64,000 nucleotides of DNA from Lacticaseibacillus casei DSM 20011 = JCM 1134 = ATCC 393 (lineage in GTDB: Bacteria > Bacillota > Bacilli > Lactobacillales > Lactobacillaceae), in the NCBI RefSeq assembly GCF_000829055.1, contig NZ_AP012544.1, positions 62,001-126,000 of the forward strand, written 5' to 3'. This document shows positions 9,611 to 18,898 of the stretch, piece by piece. A program made the translations under genes and the position numbers. Below the pieces are notes generated by a model. The model worked only from the letters and a program-made list of their open reading frames with translations. It did not search any database and was not told the origin of the DNA. Each line of letters opens with the position of its first letter. Within the stretch, counting starts at the first letter, position 1.

Positions 9611-9961
9611 ATGACAACCAATGATGTTCATACAACTGCCGCCAGCAACAGTGACATTCCCGACGATGAGGGCTTACGTGATATCCTCGAAGTCTTTAAA
9701 ACCATGAGTGACCCTACCCGGATGCGGATTATTTTGGCCATTGCCAAAGGTCCCATCACGGTCAACGAGCTTGCGGCTATGTTAGATCTTGGCCAATCCA
9801 CCGTGTCGCACCAGCTGCGAATTTTGAAACAGACGCGCCTCGTTGTGGGCGATCGCTCGGGCAAGCAGATTTATTACCACTTGGTCGATGACCATGTTTT
9901 GGAGATTTATGAGCTGACTAAGGCGCATATAGAAGAGAAGCAGCATGGGCAAATTAGCTGA
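9611..9961 (+). CDS. ArsR/SmtB-family metal-sensing repressor
   Basis: A winged-helix regulator of 116 residues from the ATG at 9611. That start is preferred because AAGGAG (9597-9602) is 8 nt away, while the ATG at 9605 is only 2 nt away. The recognition helix is LDLGQSTVSHQLRILKQ. The last helix carries the alpha-5 metal site pattern D-x-H then H 11 residues later and Glu 3 further (D95, H97, H108, E111, counting from the 9605 start). CzrA has His at that last position, so the site is D/H/H/E. It most likely represses the ATPase promoter at 7600-7658. Confidence 0.9.
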   Translation: MTTNDVHTTAASNSDIPDDEGLRDILEVFKTMSDPTRMRIILAIAKGPITVNELAAMLDLGQSTVSHQLRILKQTRLVVGDRSGKQIYYHLVDDHVLEIYELTKAHIEEKQHGQIS

Positions 9962-10012
9962 CCGTTAGAGCCTCGGAACAACTAGTCAAGTATAAAGTTG
10001 AAACAAATCAGC

Positions 10013-10062
10013 AGCTTCAGACAAATGCCTTCAAACGAAGGTCTTTGTCTGGGGCTTTTTTG
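10013..10062 (+). terminator. Terminator after the ArsR gene
   Basis: CAGACAAA pairs with TTTGTCTG, with an inner CCTTC/GAAGG hairpin, followed by GGGGCTTTTTT. It ends the ATPase-arsR transcript. Confidence 0.85.
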
Positions 10063-10178
10063 TTACCCAAAAGTATCTTGATGGTTGACTTTAACGGCCC
10101 TAAGTTTACAGAGCCTCGATATATAGCGATGATGTGCGCCCTTACAGTGAGAATAGAAGCCAGAAAAGAGGAGGCCAA

Positions 10179-10322
10179 ATGGTAATCAATGCGGGGGCTG
10201 TGATCAGCACTTATGGGAAACAGACGGGCATTACCCAGCAGGTTTTGGCAGATTTTATTGGTAGTTTGAAGGCGTTAGTTTCAACGTGGGACCCAGAAGT
10301 TCCCCGAGCAGAAGGACATTAG
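10179..10322 (+). CDS. Small protein of unknown function (47 residues)
   Basis: The ATG at 10179 follows a good AGAGGAGG site. The product starts MVINAGAVISTYGKQTG and includes ITQQVLADFIGSL; it has no signal peptide or membrane segment. It could be a genuine small protein or the start of a degraded helix-turn-helix gene. The sequence after it (10323-10920) is AT-rich and full of broken frames. Confidence 0.35.
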   Translation: MVINAGAVISTYGKQTGITQQVLADFIGSLKALVSTWDPEVPRAEGH

Positions 10323-10494
10323 AAACAACTCATGAAATACCTTTTTGCATATAAAAGAACATATTATGATGCTGCAAGATACCGCACAAAGACCGACTCG
10401 TATAGATCTACAAACGCAAAAAAACAAAATTAAAACTTACGAGAAATAAAATGCTGCGTTAAAATATAGCTATTAAAGGTGTGGGAGGAATGAG

Positions 10495-10807
10495 ATGAAA
10501 AAGACTAAATCGGCGTGTATTCAACACAGATCTTGCATTTCCTTTTGAAAGAGGATTATGACCATGAATATGTCATCAAGGCAATTATATGGAGAAGTAA
10601 AGAAACATAAGGAGCATCTAGAGGAAAATCATATAAACCATAAAATCATCTCGTGAGAACGAGGGGATGGCGACCCAGTTATTCATTATATGGGAAATAC
10701 AATACACCGATATTCGGAAAACATTCGAATTGATCTTTTAATTGACAATAGAAGAAAACCTTTGGTAGAATTAAGGAGTCAAACAGCGGACAGCATAGAA
10801 TTTTGAT
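10495..10807 (+). pseudogene. Degenerate low-GC gene remnants
   Basis: Several short pieces with protein-like composition but broken frames lie here: a 17-codon frame after GGGAGGAATGAG, the stretch DYDHEYVIKAIIW in another frame (about 10547-10590), and GNTIHRYSENIRIDL ending at TGA near 10805. GC is well below the neighbours. This looks like a decayed acquired gene; I cannot name it. Confidence 0.3.
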
Positions 10808-10926
10808 GTTTCTACGTTGTTTTTTGTTTGTCGGATTTTTTGCCAAAGCGTCTCGAATATCGGAAATCTTGTATTATCTGAGCCGTTTTTCTATTGCACT
10901 TTTTGATTTTAGGAGGAAGTATAAAG

Positions 10927-11421
10927 ATGGATTTTTACATGAAATTACCACGTAACAAAAAAGAATTTGCACTATTTATGGGGATTGTTTCTATTGTATC
11001 TGTAAATATTATCGCGCCGCTTATTACCTGTTTTGAGTCAGGATTTCACCTTTATGTGTGGCGAGACGTACTGACGATACTTCCGTTTATCTGGCTGAGT
11101 GTGATTGCTATTGTGCTTATTACTTATATACCGGCAGAAAAAATGACAGCTCTGATTGCGGCGAAAGACGACAGTTTCCGCTCTCATATTGTCGTGAATA
11201 TTTTATGTACAGTATTGATGATGTCTGTTTTTCTGACTGTAATCGGAACATGGATTGGGACACGCGCGATCACCTTAGAACCGATACAGATGTTTTTCTA
11301 TAAGTGGCCCAGAAACTTTGCTATTTCATTATTCGTTGAAATGTGTATCGCAAAGCCGATTGCCAGATTTGCACTTTTACAACTGCATACAAGACTTGAT
11401 GAAAAAAGACAGTTGGGATAA
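10927..11421 (+). CDS. DUF2798-like membrane protein
   Basis: A 164-residue protein with four membrane segments (about residues 11-31, 39-60, 83-108, 127-147). The start at 10927 follows AGGAGGAAGTATAAAG. The order of helices and the motif WPRNFAISLFVE fit DUF2798 proteins, often near drug or stress regulators; function is unknown. AT-rich codon use suggests recent acquisition together with the degraded sequence before it. No partner gene is adjacent, and 11422-11760 shows no convincing gene. Confidence 0.65.
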   Translation: MDFYMKLPRNKKEFALFMGIVSIVSVNIIAPLITCFESGFHLYVWRDVLTILPFIWLSVIAIVLITYIPAEKMTALIAAKDDSFRSHIVVNILCTVLMMSVFLTVIGTWIGTRAITLEPIQMFFYKWPRNFAISLFVEMCIAKPIARFALLQLHTRLDEKRQLG

Positions 11422-11762
11422 TTAAAAAAATGTATAGACTGTTTGAATTCTGACTTTATTTATGCGCAAGCTGAGAAAGAAAATTGATCCGAAGCTTTTG
11501 AGCTTGTGATCCTGAATCCAGCCGGTGTGGGCTAACTTTCAGTTGACGGCGTTGAACGGTTTGCCAAGCAGCATCAAATCAGGACTATCGCGGGCTTTAA
11601 AACGAGATGCGACCGGTTTGCAGGACGATGAATGATCGTCTTGCGGAACGGCCGCCTTTTTTGATGACACGATAAAGCCGCAGCTATGCGAGTTTGTTAT
11701 GTTCTGAGACGGATGAGCCGTTATTTTAAAAATCGATCGCTGACAATCAAATGATGCAAAAC

Positions 11763-11850
11763 CACTATATCATGTATAGTATTGTACCATTGCCCACCAA
11801 ATTTAGTGGTTTAGTGCTTTCATTTGAAGAAAAATCCTGTATACTATATG
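11763..11850 (+). promoter_or_regulatory. nrdD promoter region with NrdR-box-like sites
   Basis: CACTATAT (11763-11770) and TACTATAT (11842-11849) resemble halves of NrdR boxes, the sites of the ribonucleotide reductase repressor. The second overlaps a likely -10 TATACT (11840-11845). Spacing of about 79 bp is larger than the usual three turns, so the assignment is tentative. Confidence 0.4.
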
Positions 11851-11893
11851 TATTGATGCAAACGGAACAAGTCAGTGTACTGGGGGATTAGCC

Positions 11894-14077
11894 ATGATTG
11901 AATTTTATACACAAATCAAGAAACGAGACGGGCGCATCGTTGATTTTGATGCGAGCAAGATTAGCACCGCGATTACAAAGGCGGCGGAGAGCGTGGCAGA
12001 GCTGTCACCCAGTGATGTGCTGACGATTGATCACTTGACGGATACGGTGACGGCTAAAATTCGCGATCGCTATCATGATGATGTTGAAATCGCCGAGGTT
12101 CAGACGGTGGTTGAGCAGACGCTGATTGCAGCCGAGAAGTATGACTGGGCCGAGGCGTATACGCAATATCGGCTGAAGCGGGATTTGGCGCGTAAGCAGA
12201 AGCAAGATGTCAATTACAATGTGGCGAAGCTTGTCAATCGCGACAAGAGCGTGGTGAACGAGAATGCCAATAAGGATAGCCGCGTGTTCTCGACCCAGCG
12301 CGATCTCACTGCCGGTGCTGTGGCTAAGGCGGTCGGGCTGAAAATGTTGCCGCCAGCTGTGGCCAATGCCCATCTGCGTGGCGATATTCATTGGCATGAC
12401 CTTGATTACACCCCGTTTATGGCAGAAACCAACTGCTGCTTAATTGATTTTGACTACATGTTGAATCATGGCTTTTGCATCGGTAACGCCGAAGTGGAGC
12501 CGGCCCACTCGATTCAGGTGGCTGTGACCCAGATGACCCAGATTATCGCGAATGTGGCTTCCAGCCAATATGGCGGCTGCTCCAGTGATCGCACGGATCA
12601 GGTGCTGGCCCCGTTTGCCGAGAAAAATTATCAGAAACATCTAAAGGAATTCGGCGATGTGATTGATGATCCGGCCCAATTGAAAGCGTTGGCTGTGAAG
12701 CAGACCAAGAAGGATATTTATGATGCCTTGCAAACGTTGGAATATCAGGTCAACACCCTTTATTCGACGCAAGGACAGACGCCTTTTGTCACCGTTGGCT
12801 TTGGTTTGGGTACCAGCTGGATCGAACGGGAAATTCAAAAAGATATTCTGAAGATTCGGATTCTCGGTCTGGGTAAAGAGCGACGTACCGCGATTTTCCC
12901 GAAGCTGGTCTTCACGTTGAAACGCGGATTGAACCTCAACCCGGAAGATCCCAACTATGATATCAAGCAGCTGGCCATCGAATGTGCCACCAAGCGGATG
13001 TACCCGGATGTGGTGTCGTACGATACCATCAAGCGGCTGACCGGCTCATTCAAAGCGCCCATGGGTTGCCGCAGCTTTTTGCAAGGCTGGACCGATCCCA
13101 AGACCGGCAAAGAAGTCAACGCCGGCCGGATGAACCTTGGGGTGATCACGGTCAATCTGCCGCGGATTGCCATGGAGTCCAAAGGCGACAAGGACAAGTT
13201 CTGGAAGATTTTTGAAGAACGGATGCGTATTTGCAAGGAAGGCCTGCTGTATAAGATCGAGCGCACCAAACAGGCGACGCCGGAAAGTGCCCCGATTCTC
13301 TACAAGTACGGCGCATTTGGCAAGCGTTTGGCTGACACAGACAGCGTCGATGACCTATTCAAAAACGGCCGCGCCACGGTATCGCTTGGTTACATCGGCT
13401 TATACGAAGTCGGCACGGTTTTCTATGGTTCAGCATGGGAAAAGAATCCCGAAGCCAAGGCGTTTTCCGTTTCAATCGTCAAGGCGTTGGACGATCACTG
13501 CAAAGCCTGGGAAAAGCAGTACGGCTATCATTTTTCGGTTTACGGCACGCCGAGCGAATCTCTGACCGATACCTTCTGCCGCGACGATACCAAGAAATTC
13601 GGGATCGTCAAAGATATTACGGACAAGGAATATTACACCAACAGCTTCCATTACGATGTTCGCAAATCACCGACTCCGTTTGAGAAACTCGATTTTGAAA
13701 AGGATTACCCGCAGTATAGTGCCGGTGGCTTCATCCACTACTGTGAGTATCCGAACCTGAAACAGAATCCGAAAGCACTTGAGGCAGTTTGGGACTATGC
13801 CTACGACAAGATCGGTTATCTCGGCACCAACACGCCGATCGATCAATGCTTCAAATGCGGCTTCAAAGGTGAATTCACGGCGACCGCGAAAGGTTATGAA
13901 TGCCCGGAATGCGGCAACCACGATCCGGCAACCTGCGACGTGGTCAAGCGCCTCTGCGGCTACCTCGGCAATCCAAACAAGCGGCCGATGGTTCACGGTC
14001 GTCAGGAAGAAATTATCCACCGAAAGAAACATATCACGTTCAGCCTGAATCAAGTGGCTAACCGGCGTGACAAGTAA
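11894..14077 (+). CDS. nrdD: Anaerobic ribonucleoside-triphosphate reductase (class III)
   Basis: NrdD reduces NTPs to dNTPs without oxygen using a glycyl radical. An ATP-cone comes first (residues about 4-100, KKRDGRIVDFDASKI), then the catalytic barrel with SSQYGGCSSDRTDQ, then a zinc site (CFKCGFKG...YECPECG) and the glycyl-radical loop KRLCGYLGNPNKRP, radical at about Gly689. Length 727 is normal. It ends at a terminator (14101-14141) and the next gene is unrelated. The activase nrdG, often directly downstream, is not in this window, so activation must depend on a gene elsewhere. Confidence 0.96.
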   Translation: MIEFYTQIKKRDGRIVDFDASKISTAITKAAESVAELSPSDVLTIDHLTDTVTAKIRDRYHDDVEIAEVQTVVEQTLIAAEKYDWAEAYTQYRLKRDLARKQKQDVNYNVAKLVNRDKSVVNENANKDSRVFSTQRDLTAGAVAKAVGLKMLPPAVANAHLRGDIHWHDLDYTPFMAETNCCLIDFDYMLNHGFCIGNAEVEPAHSIQVAVTQMTQIIANVASSQYGGCSSDRTDQVLAPFAEKNYQKHLKEFGDVIDDPAQLKALAVKQTKKDIYDALQTLEYQVNTLYSTQGQTPFVTVGFGLGTSWIEREIQKDILKIRILGLGKERRTAIFPKLVFTLKRGLNLNPEDPNYDIKQLAIECATKRMYPDVVSYDTIKRLTGSFKAPMGCRSFLQGWTDPKTGKEVNAGRMNLGVITVNLPRIAMESKGDKDKFWKIFEERMRICKEGLLYKIERTKQATPESAPILYKYGAFGKRLADTDSVDDLFKNGRATVSLGYIGLYEVGTVFYGSAWEKNPEAKAFSVSIVKALDDHCKAWEKQYGYHFSVYGTPSESLTDTFCRDDTKKFGIVKDITDKEYYTNSFHYDVRKSPTPFEKLDFEKDYPQYSAGGFIHYCEYPNLKQNPKALEAVWDYAYDKIGYLGTNTPIDQCFKCGFKGEFTATAKGYECPECGNHDPATCDVVKRLCGYLGNPNKRPMVHGRQEEIIHRKKHITFSLNQVANRRDK

Positions 14078-14100
14078 GATGAAATAGTAACAGCATAGTA

Positions 14101-14141
14101 AAACGGCGATCGCGAGAAGTTTCCTGCGATCGCCGTTTTAT
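14101..14141 (+). terminator. nrdD terminator
   Basis: AAAACGGCGATCGC and GCGATCGCCGTTTT form a perfect 14-bp stem with a 13-nt loop; the stem itself supplies the T-run. Confidence 0.9.
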
Positions 14142-14260
14142 GTTGGCTGAAATGAGACCTGCGACTTTTTATTTTATTTGACTGCGTGTAAAATGCAAAG
14201 CAATTAATTGTTAGATTGAAGCGCTATTTTGAGGAAGACAAACGAGTCGGGAGGTGCAGC

Positions 14261-14965
14261 ATGGTTGCCAATGCATTTACCGCCAGTCAGTGGCAGTCAG
14301 CCGAGCAATGGAACAATGGCTGGCTATTTTTCGCTATCGTTGTCATTTTACTCATTGTGAATCATCTTGTGATCATTGGCGTTTATGTTCCGAATCGACT
14401 GAAATGGAAATGGGCAGTTATTGTACCGTTTATTTTCATCTGTCTTGGGCTGGCCAGGTACAGCTGGGTTCGGACAACCAGCGCCGCGAATGTCCAGTTC
14501 AATCAGTGGGCCAAGCAGATTACGCCCCAAATACGAGTCAAAAAAGCCTCTTTTTTCCGACTTGTGCCAGTTCCTGATAGCGCCATTGAGGCATACCAAG
14601 GACTAAATGAGTATCCAGCTTTCAAAACATTGCCTATGTATGCACACCGGCAAGTCATTGCCCCTGTGACTTATTTGGGGCGGAATGCCAACAGCGTTTA
14701 TTTTAAATGGCAGGGTATGATTTATCGCTACACAGGGACAACACGCACGGGTGACCACGCTGCTTTAATCGGTTATCGTTTTTGGTTAAAAGACCGGAAT
14801 TACACGCGACTGGGCTTTGTCAATCCTTCTAAAACGTTCACCGCCGCTTTAATGATTCCTAAGGCGCAGGCCAAGCGCATCTATCATCCGGTCAAGCAGA
14901 TAGTGGTCACGCTTGAGAGTATGGATGGCGATTGGACGACCGAGAAAGTGTATCGGGGATCCTGA
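14261..14965 (+). CDS. Membrane-anchored protein of unknown function
   Basis: A 234-residue protein. The start at 14261 has GGGAGGTG four bases before it; a frame upstream is open but lacks such a site. Two membrane helices (about 22-46 and 53-72) are followed by an extracytoplasmic domain of about 160 residues with no cysteines. I do not recognise the domain. It converges with the XRE regulator at 14967 with almost no gap and no obvious terminator between. Confidence 0.75.
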   Translation: MVANAFTASQWQSAEQWNNGWLFFAIVVILLIVNHLVIIGVYVPNRLKWKWAVIVPFIFICLGLARYSWVRTTSAANVQFNQWAKQITPQIRVKKASFFRLVPVPDSAIEAYQGLNEYPAFKTLPMYAHRQVIAPVTYLGRNANSVYFKWQGMIYRYTGTTRTGDHAALIGYRFWLKDRNYTRLGFVNPSKTFTAALMIPKAQAKRIYHPVKQIVVTLESMDGDWTTEKVYRGS

Positions 14966-14966
14966 T

Positions 14967-15575
14967 TTACTTGGCATGCTGATGTTGCGGCCAAATTGGT
15001 TTTGTTAGGATCAGCATGAACAGGCTCCCGACAATAACCAAAATGATGTCAAGGCTAATACCGCGATACCAGACAATGGCCAATCCCGTGATTAAAAGTG
15101 TGAGACCAAGTAAGCTGAAGCCAAGTGCAGTGAGCCGGCGGGATAAAACTGACCAGTCGGCGAAGATGTCGACTGTTTTTGGGGCCATAAAATGTCCCCA
15201 AATTAAAGTGGTGCCAGTAAGTAACCACCAGATGGCTTGCGTCAGCCAGTGTGGGTAGAATCCAAAAAGCGTCGTTGTTGCCATGCCAATCAGAATGGCA
15301 ACAACTGTGGTTAAGACAGCCATCACAGTTTGCCAATGATTGACCGTACTATCTTTGATCAATTTCTTCTTCAACTGTGGATTATCCAGAATAAGATGAT
15401 CAAGGGAGACGTCAAATATCCGGGCAATGCGGGTGACCATCTCCAAGTCAGGCAAGTTGCGCTCATTTTCCCAGTTGGAGACGGTGTGACGTGAGACATT
15501 AAGATCATGGGCAAGTTCGGCTTGAGTCATATGATGGGCAGTGCGGATTTGTTGAAGCTGCTTTGAAAAATTCAA
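14967..15575 (-). CDS. XRE-family regulator with C-terminal membrane domain
   Basis: About 202 residues. An N-terminal XRE helix-turn-helix (MTQAELAHDLNVSRHTVSNWENERNLP) is followed by a linker with VSLDHLI and then four hydrophobic segments to the C-terminus. This layout is common in lactobacilli and suggests a membrane-tethered regulator. GAGGTG lies 5 nt before the TTG at 15575, so I prefer that start; the frame extends 13 codons further. The target is unknown; it is adjacent to an equally unknown membrane protein. Confidence 0.8.
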   Translation of the reverse strand: MNFSKQLQQIRTAHHMTQAELAHDLNVSRHTVSNWENERNLPDLEMVTRIARIFDVSLDHLILDNPQLKKKLIKDSTVNHWQTVMAVLTTVVAILIGMATTTLFGFYPHWLTQAIWWLLTGTTLIWGHFMAPKTVDIFADWSVLSRRLTALGFSLLGLTLLITGLAIVWYRGISLDIILVIVGSLFMLILTKPIWPQHQHAK

Positions 15576-15707
15576 ATTGTTCACCTCGCTTGGTCTGATT
15601 GTGGCAGACGCCATCGGAAATCACAAGGAAGATAAGCATCCGCACAAGCTCGTCATTCGAGACAAGTAATTATTGCCCGGGAAATGCTGGTTTAAACAAC
15701 ACAAAAA

Positions 15708-15746
15708 CGGCTCACAAGATTATAGATGCCACAATCTTGTGAGCCG
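15708..15746 (-). terminator. Terminator that overlaps the end of the immunity gene
   Basis: CGGCTCACAAGATT (minus strand 15746-15733) pairs perfectly with its complement at 15721-15708, followed by TTTTTGTG. The first arm is coding sequence for the last residues of the immunity protein. Confidence 0.85.
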
Positions 15747-16055
15747 ATCAGCAGTATGACAAGGTTCTGTGTAAAGATGCGCGCCCCAGAGGTTATTGCC
15801 AAGTTGTTTGAAAGAAAAGACTTTGTCCCACAGTTCCCTTTCTGTTTCGCTAAATGCAAAGTTGTCAGATACTTTGATGCTAGGTGCCATGTTGAAGAAT
15901 GTTTGAAGTGTACCGGTAAAAGCAACACCGTCACTTTTCGTCAAATCTTTCAATGCTTGTCGCACATACCGTGCTGTTTCGGAATTGGGATGAGATTCTG
16001 CCAATGCGTTATTGAGACGTTCCATTGCTTGAACTACTTCGTCCTTTGATACCAT
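15720..16055 (-). CDS. Bacteriocin immunity protein (enterocin A immunity family)
   Basis: A 111-residue soluble, helix-rich protein starting MVSKDEVVQAMERLNNALAE after GGTGG. The pattern ETARYVRQALKDLTK plus a flexible charged C-terminus fits the four-helix EntA immunity family, which protects cells from pediocin-like bacteriocins acting on the mannose PTS. No bacteriocin gene is adjacent, so it is an orphan immunity gene, common in lactobacilli. The 3' end is embedded in its own terminator. Family assignment is by pattern and length. Confidence 0.7.
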   Translation of the reverse strand: MVSKDEVVQAMERLNNALAESHPNSETARYVRQALKDLTKSDGVAFTGTLQTFFNMAPSIKVSDNFAFSETERELWDKVFSFKQLGNNLWGAHLYTEPCHTADRLTRLWHL

Positions 16056-16241
16056 GATTGCCACCATCTACTTTTCTAATGACCATGACGTTATTTTAAA
16101 AAAATCTTTTTCTTTTAAAGACATTGCTATTGTAAAAGCGCTTTTAATCAACTGTCAATAATTTGCGATTTCGCCGAATCAGATAGCAACTAAGGATAGC
16201 CTAAAAGCCGCAATGCCCTAAGTAAAGAAGTTACTGAAAAA

Positions 16242-16551
16242 CTAGTCATCAACTCTCTGATCGCGGATTTGATACTTACGAATGGCATTGTACTCATTTC
16301 TGTGATCTTCTTCAGCATTCCTGAATTCAACATCAGTTTGAAGGTTGAGAAAATACCTGTCCGATACCCCGAAGAAACGACCTAAACGAATTGAGGTGTC
16401 GGCCGTAATCTGCCGGTGATCAAGTGATCTCTTGAATATGCGAGGTCGGGATGCCAAGGGAATTGGCTAGGGAGTACGCAGACAGATTGAATGGGAGCAT
16501 GAACTCTTGCTTTAAAATCTCGCTAATTTTTGGTGTTGGGATTTTCCTCAT
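16242..16551 (-). pseudogene. higA: Frameshifted HigA antitoxin gene
   Basis: From ATG 16551 (AGGAGTACC before it) the frame reads MRKIPTPKISEILKQEF then LSAYSLANSLGIPTSHIQEI and stops at TGA near 16422. Immediately after, another frame continues the family pattern with ITADTSIRLGRFFGVSDRYF to 16242. Together they make one XRE-type HigA antitoxin broken by a single-base shift near 16420-16430. Upstream, 16560-16680 holds residues suggestive of the end of a HigB toxin with several stops. The module is dead as a toxin-antitoxin pair. Confidence 0.75.
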
Positions 16552-16758
16552 GGTACTCCTTTTTGATAAATATCGTAATAAAGTGATAAAAGTTGAAGCT
16601 TCTAGTGTCTCAAATGATTATAAGCGTAGCGGAGAAACTAAAGCAATAAGAAACACTCCGATTACTGATCTGCACCTTTTCGGTAAACTTTTTTCTGATG
16701 TCGTGCTATAATGACTATATTGATAAGGAAGTTAAGTCTAAAAACATGACAGCACAAT

Positions 16759-16794
16759 AGCCGTATCCCAGGCGTGGGATACGGCTATTTTTTT
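16759..16794 (+). terminator. Hairpin with T-run at the edge of the IS66 remnant
   Basis: AGCCGTATCCCA (16759-16770) pairs with TGGGATACGGCT (16775-16786), then ATTTTTTT. A second hairpin, AACGGCTCCGG/CCGGAGCCGTT, is at 16894-16938. Both lie just beyond the 3' end of the IS66 transposase fragment. Confidence 0.75.
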
Positions 16795-16954
16795 CGCCTG
16801 CTGCGACGGACAGGCGTGTGGGTGGATGGCAACCGTAGGATTACCGCCGTCCATTCCACCAATGGTAAGCGCACGATTGTAGGGTACATTTAAAACGGCT
16901 CCGGGGTCCCTTATGCTGTAAGGAATGCCGGAGCCGTTGGCTTTTATGCAAGTT

Positions 16955-17423
16955 TTAGCGAGCACATTTTGCTTGAATCTGTGGCGACCATGGCAAATAA
17001 TCCTGGAGGGCTTCGTGATCTCCGGGAACTGGGAGGTTTGGTAGTTCGGTAAACAGATACTCAAGATACTTCCGGATATCGAGTCCGTTGGCCTCGGCCG
17101 ATCGCATAACGCTGAGGATGATACCGCTAGATTGAGCGCCTTTGAAACTCTTCGAAAACTGCCAGTTCTTCCGGCCGATGACGAGTTCTTTGACGGCTCG
17201 TTCCACGCGGTTATTTGAGATCTCCAAGCGGCCGTCGAGTAGAACATGTTCAAAGGCTTCACGTTGATCGCAAGCATACGCAATGGCTCTACCTAACTTT
17301 GATTGTGGCAGGGCATCGATGCTGGCACACCAGGTATAAAACTTCGCAATCAACGGTTTGAGCTTCGCCTGACGTTTTTGGCACCGGACTTCCGGTGTCA
17401 GATCGGTCCATTTGCGTTCTGTT
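16955..17423 (-). pseudogene. IS66 transposase (TnpC), C-terminal fragment
   Basis: Reads from ERKWTDLTPEVRCQKRQ to the stop at 16955. It includes the IS66 DDE end region LGRAIAYACDQREAFEHVL and GRLEISNNRVERAVKE, plus the typical SVMRSAEANGLDIRKYLEYL tail. It is the 3' part of the fragment at 19005-19574; the two are separated by the IS110-type element. Confidence 0.85.
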
Positions 17424-17436
17424 ATGAAGTGACCCC

Positions 17437-17786
17437 TGTCAACCCCATCTTTATAAGATTTTCGATATTGTCGTTGGCACTAACAAGCTCCAGAATTCCG
17501 TTGTCTCTCGACATTTAACCACTCTGTTATACGGGGATTGGCTACCCCAGGTTAATGGTCCTGTCGAAGGCTTTAGAATCTATAGTCGTGGATCACAAAC
17601 TCTTTGTCTCTAGATATGGCCATACCCAGGGCGAGCCTGTGCCAAAATAGAACGCTCGTAAATAGCCAGACCGTTGAATTCTGACGCTTGTTGCTACCAG
17701 CGACAATATCGTGACGCTTTAATCCTTGATACTTCTTGCTGTCATCTTTGTTGTTTGAATCTTCGGGCTCAATTGCGCTTCGGTGA
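17437..17786 (-). ncRNA. Candidate guide (bridge/seek) RNA region of the IS110-type element
   Basis: A 350-bp stretch without a supported gene lies between the transposase stop (17787) and the left end. In IS1111-type elements a structured RNA from this position guides target choice. I infer an RNA here only from position; I did not derive a secondary structure. Confidence 0.35.
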
Positions 17787-18898
17787 TCAGTAGTTGATAT
17801 TGCCAGTTTCCATACCCCAGATAAATCCAGCGAGTTCTCGGGCGACTGCGGCGATTGCCACGTTATATGATTTTCCTTGAGTAAGCATCCGCGTGAATTT
17901 GCGATGAAGATGAGCGCCTGCCTTATCGGCATAGCTAATAACGGCTGATTCTTGTCCTGCTTGGCGTGCTTTTAGGGCTCTTGATTTGTACCCAATTCTG
18001 CCCTTGACCAATCCCTGTGTGGCTTCAATGATGGTTGTGCGGACGATACTGTTACCTTGCTTCGAAATACCCCCTTTGATGGTATGATCGCCGCTTGAAT
18101 GTTCTGACGGATTTAGCCCAACGTAAGACATAAACGCTTTAGCTGTTTTGAAACGTTTAAAATCCGCAATCTCGATGTGGATGGTCATGGCAGTTGTGGT
18201 TTTAAATCCCTTCATACTTGTCAACGCGTGAATGGGCTTGGTGTAACGTTCACTGTTCGCAAACGTCTCGATGGTCTGGTCGTAGCGGGCAATCTTTTCC
18301 TCTAATTCAGATTTTTGAAGCGTCATTTCGTCAAGCACTGACCGTAATACCGGAGACAATGGGACTTTCTTTAGCCAATCCATATAGGCCAGCATCCACC
18401 TTGATGCTGGACACTTCAATCCTTGACGGAGAAGGAACATGCCGATTTGCTGCTTCACTCTAATGAGGTCATTTTCATCATTTTACGTAGTCTAATGAAT
18501 TCTTTTACCTCGTTATCCGCTTCATCAGGGACATAAACGGCACAATACGTATTAGCCGCAAGATTCTTGGCAATCATTCGTGCGTCCATTGAATCATTTT
18601 TGACCATTTTGTTCTTAGCAGAACTAAACATCGTTGTCGGTGCCAGAATGATACAGTCAATGCCTAAGTTTTTGAGTGAACGATAGAGTGAATATCCTAA
18701 AATACCAGCCTCATACCCGGTCACGAATTTTGTGTCTGGATCCAGTTCTTCAGCTAATCCGGTAATAAATTTTTCGACTAATTTTGGCTCTGAAGCGCAC
18801 TGGGTCTCAGCTAAGAGCGCACCCGTTGCTTTGTCTAACGCGCATAGACTGTAAGTGGCTTTATGGACATCCATCCCGATGTAAACTATACTTTCCAT
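17787..18898 (-). pseudogene. IS110-family transposase with a one-base deletion
   Basis: The N-terminal part (18898-18455) starts MESIVYIGMDVHKATYSLC and carries the RuvC-like DEDD domain (VTGYEAGILGYSLYRSL, DSMDARMIAKNLA). The C-terminal part (from about 18480 to 17787) carries the second domain (LTSMKGFKTTTAMTIHIEI, FMSYVGLNPSEHSSG). They join as ...RKMMK / NDLIRVKQQIG... if one A is restored to the AAAA run near 18478. As it stands the first frame ends at a TGA. Confidence 0.88.

Noticed and set aside
11460..11720. Possible gene fragments before nrdD
   Set aside because: Short frames on both strands, none with a start signal or recognisable motif.
18455..18480. Programmed frameshifting in the IS110-type transposase
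   Set aside because: IS110 transposases are normally a single frame; the site is a short A4 run where one lost A explains the break.
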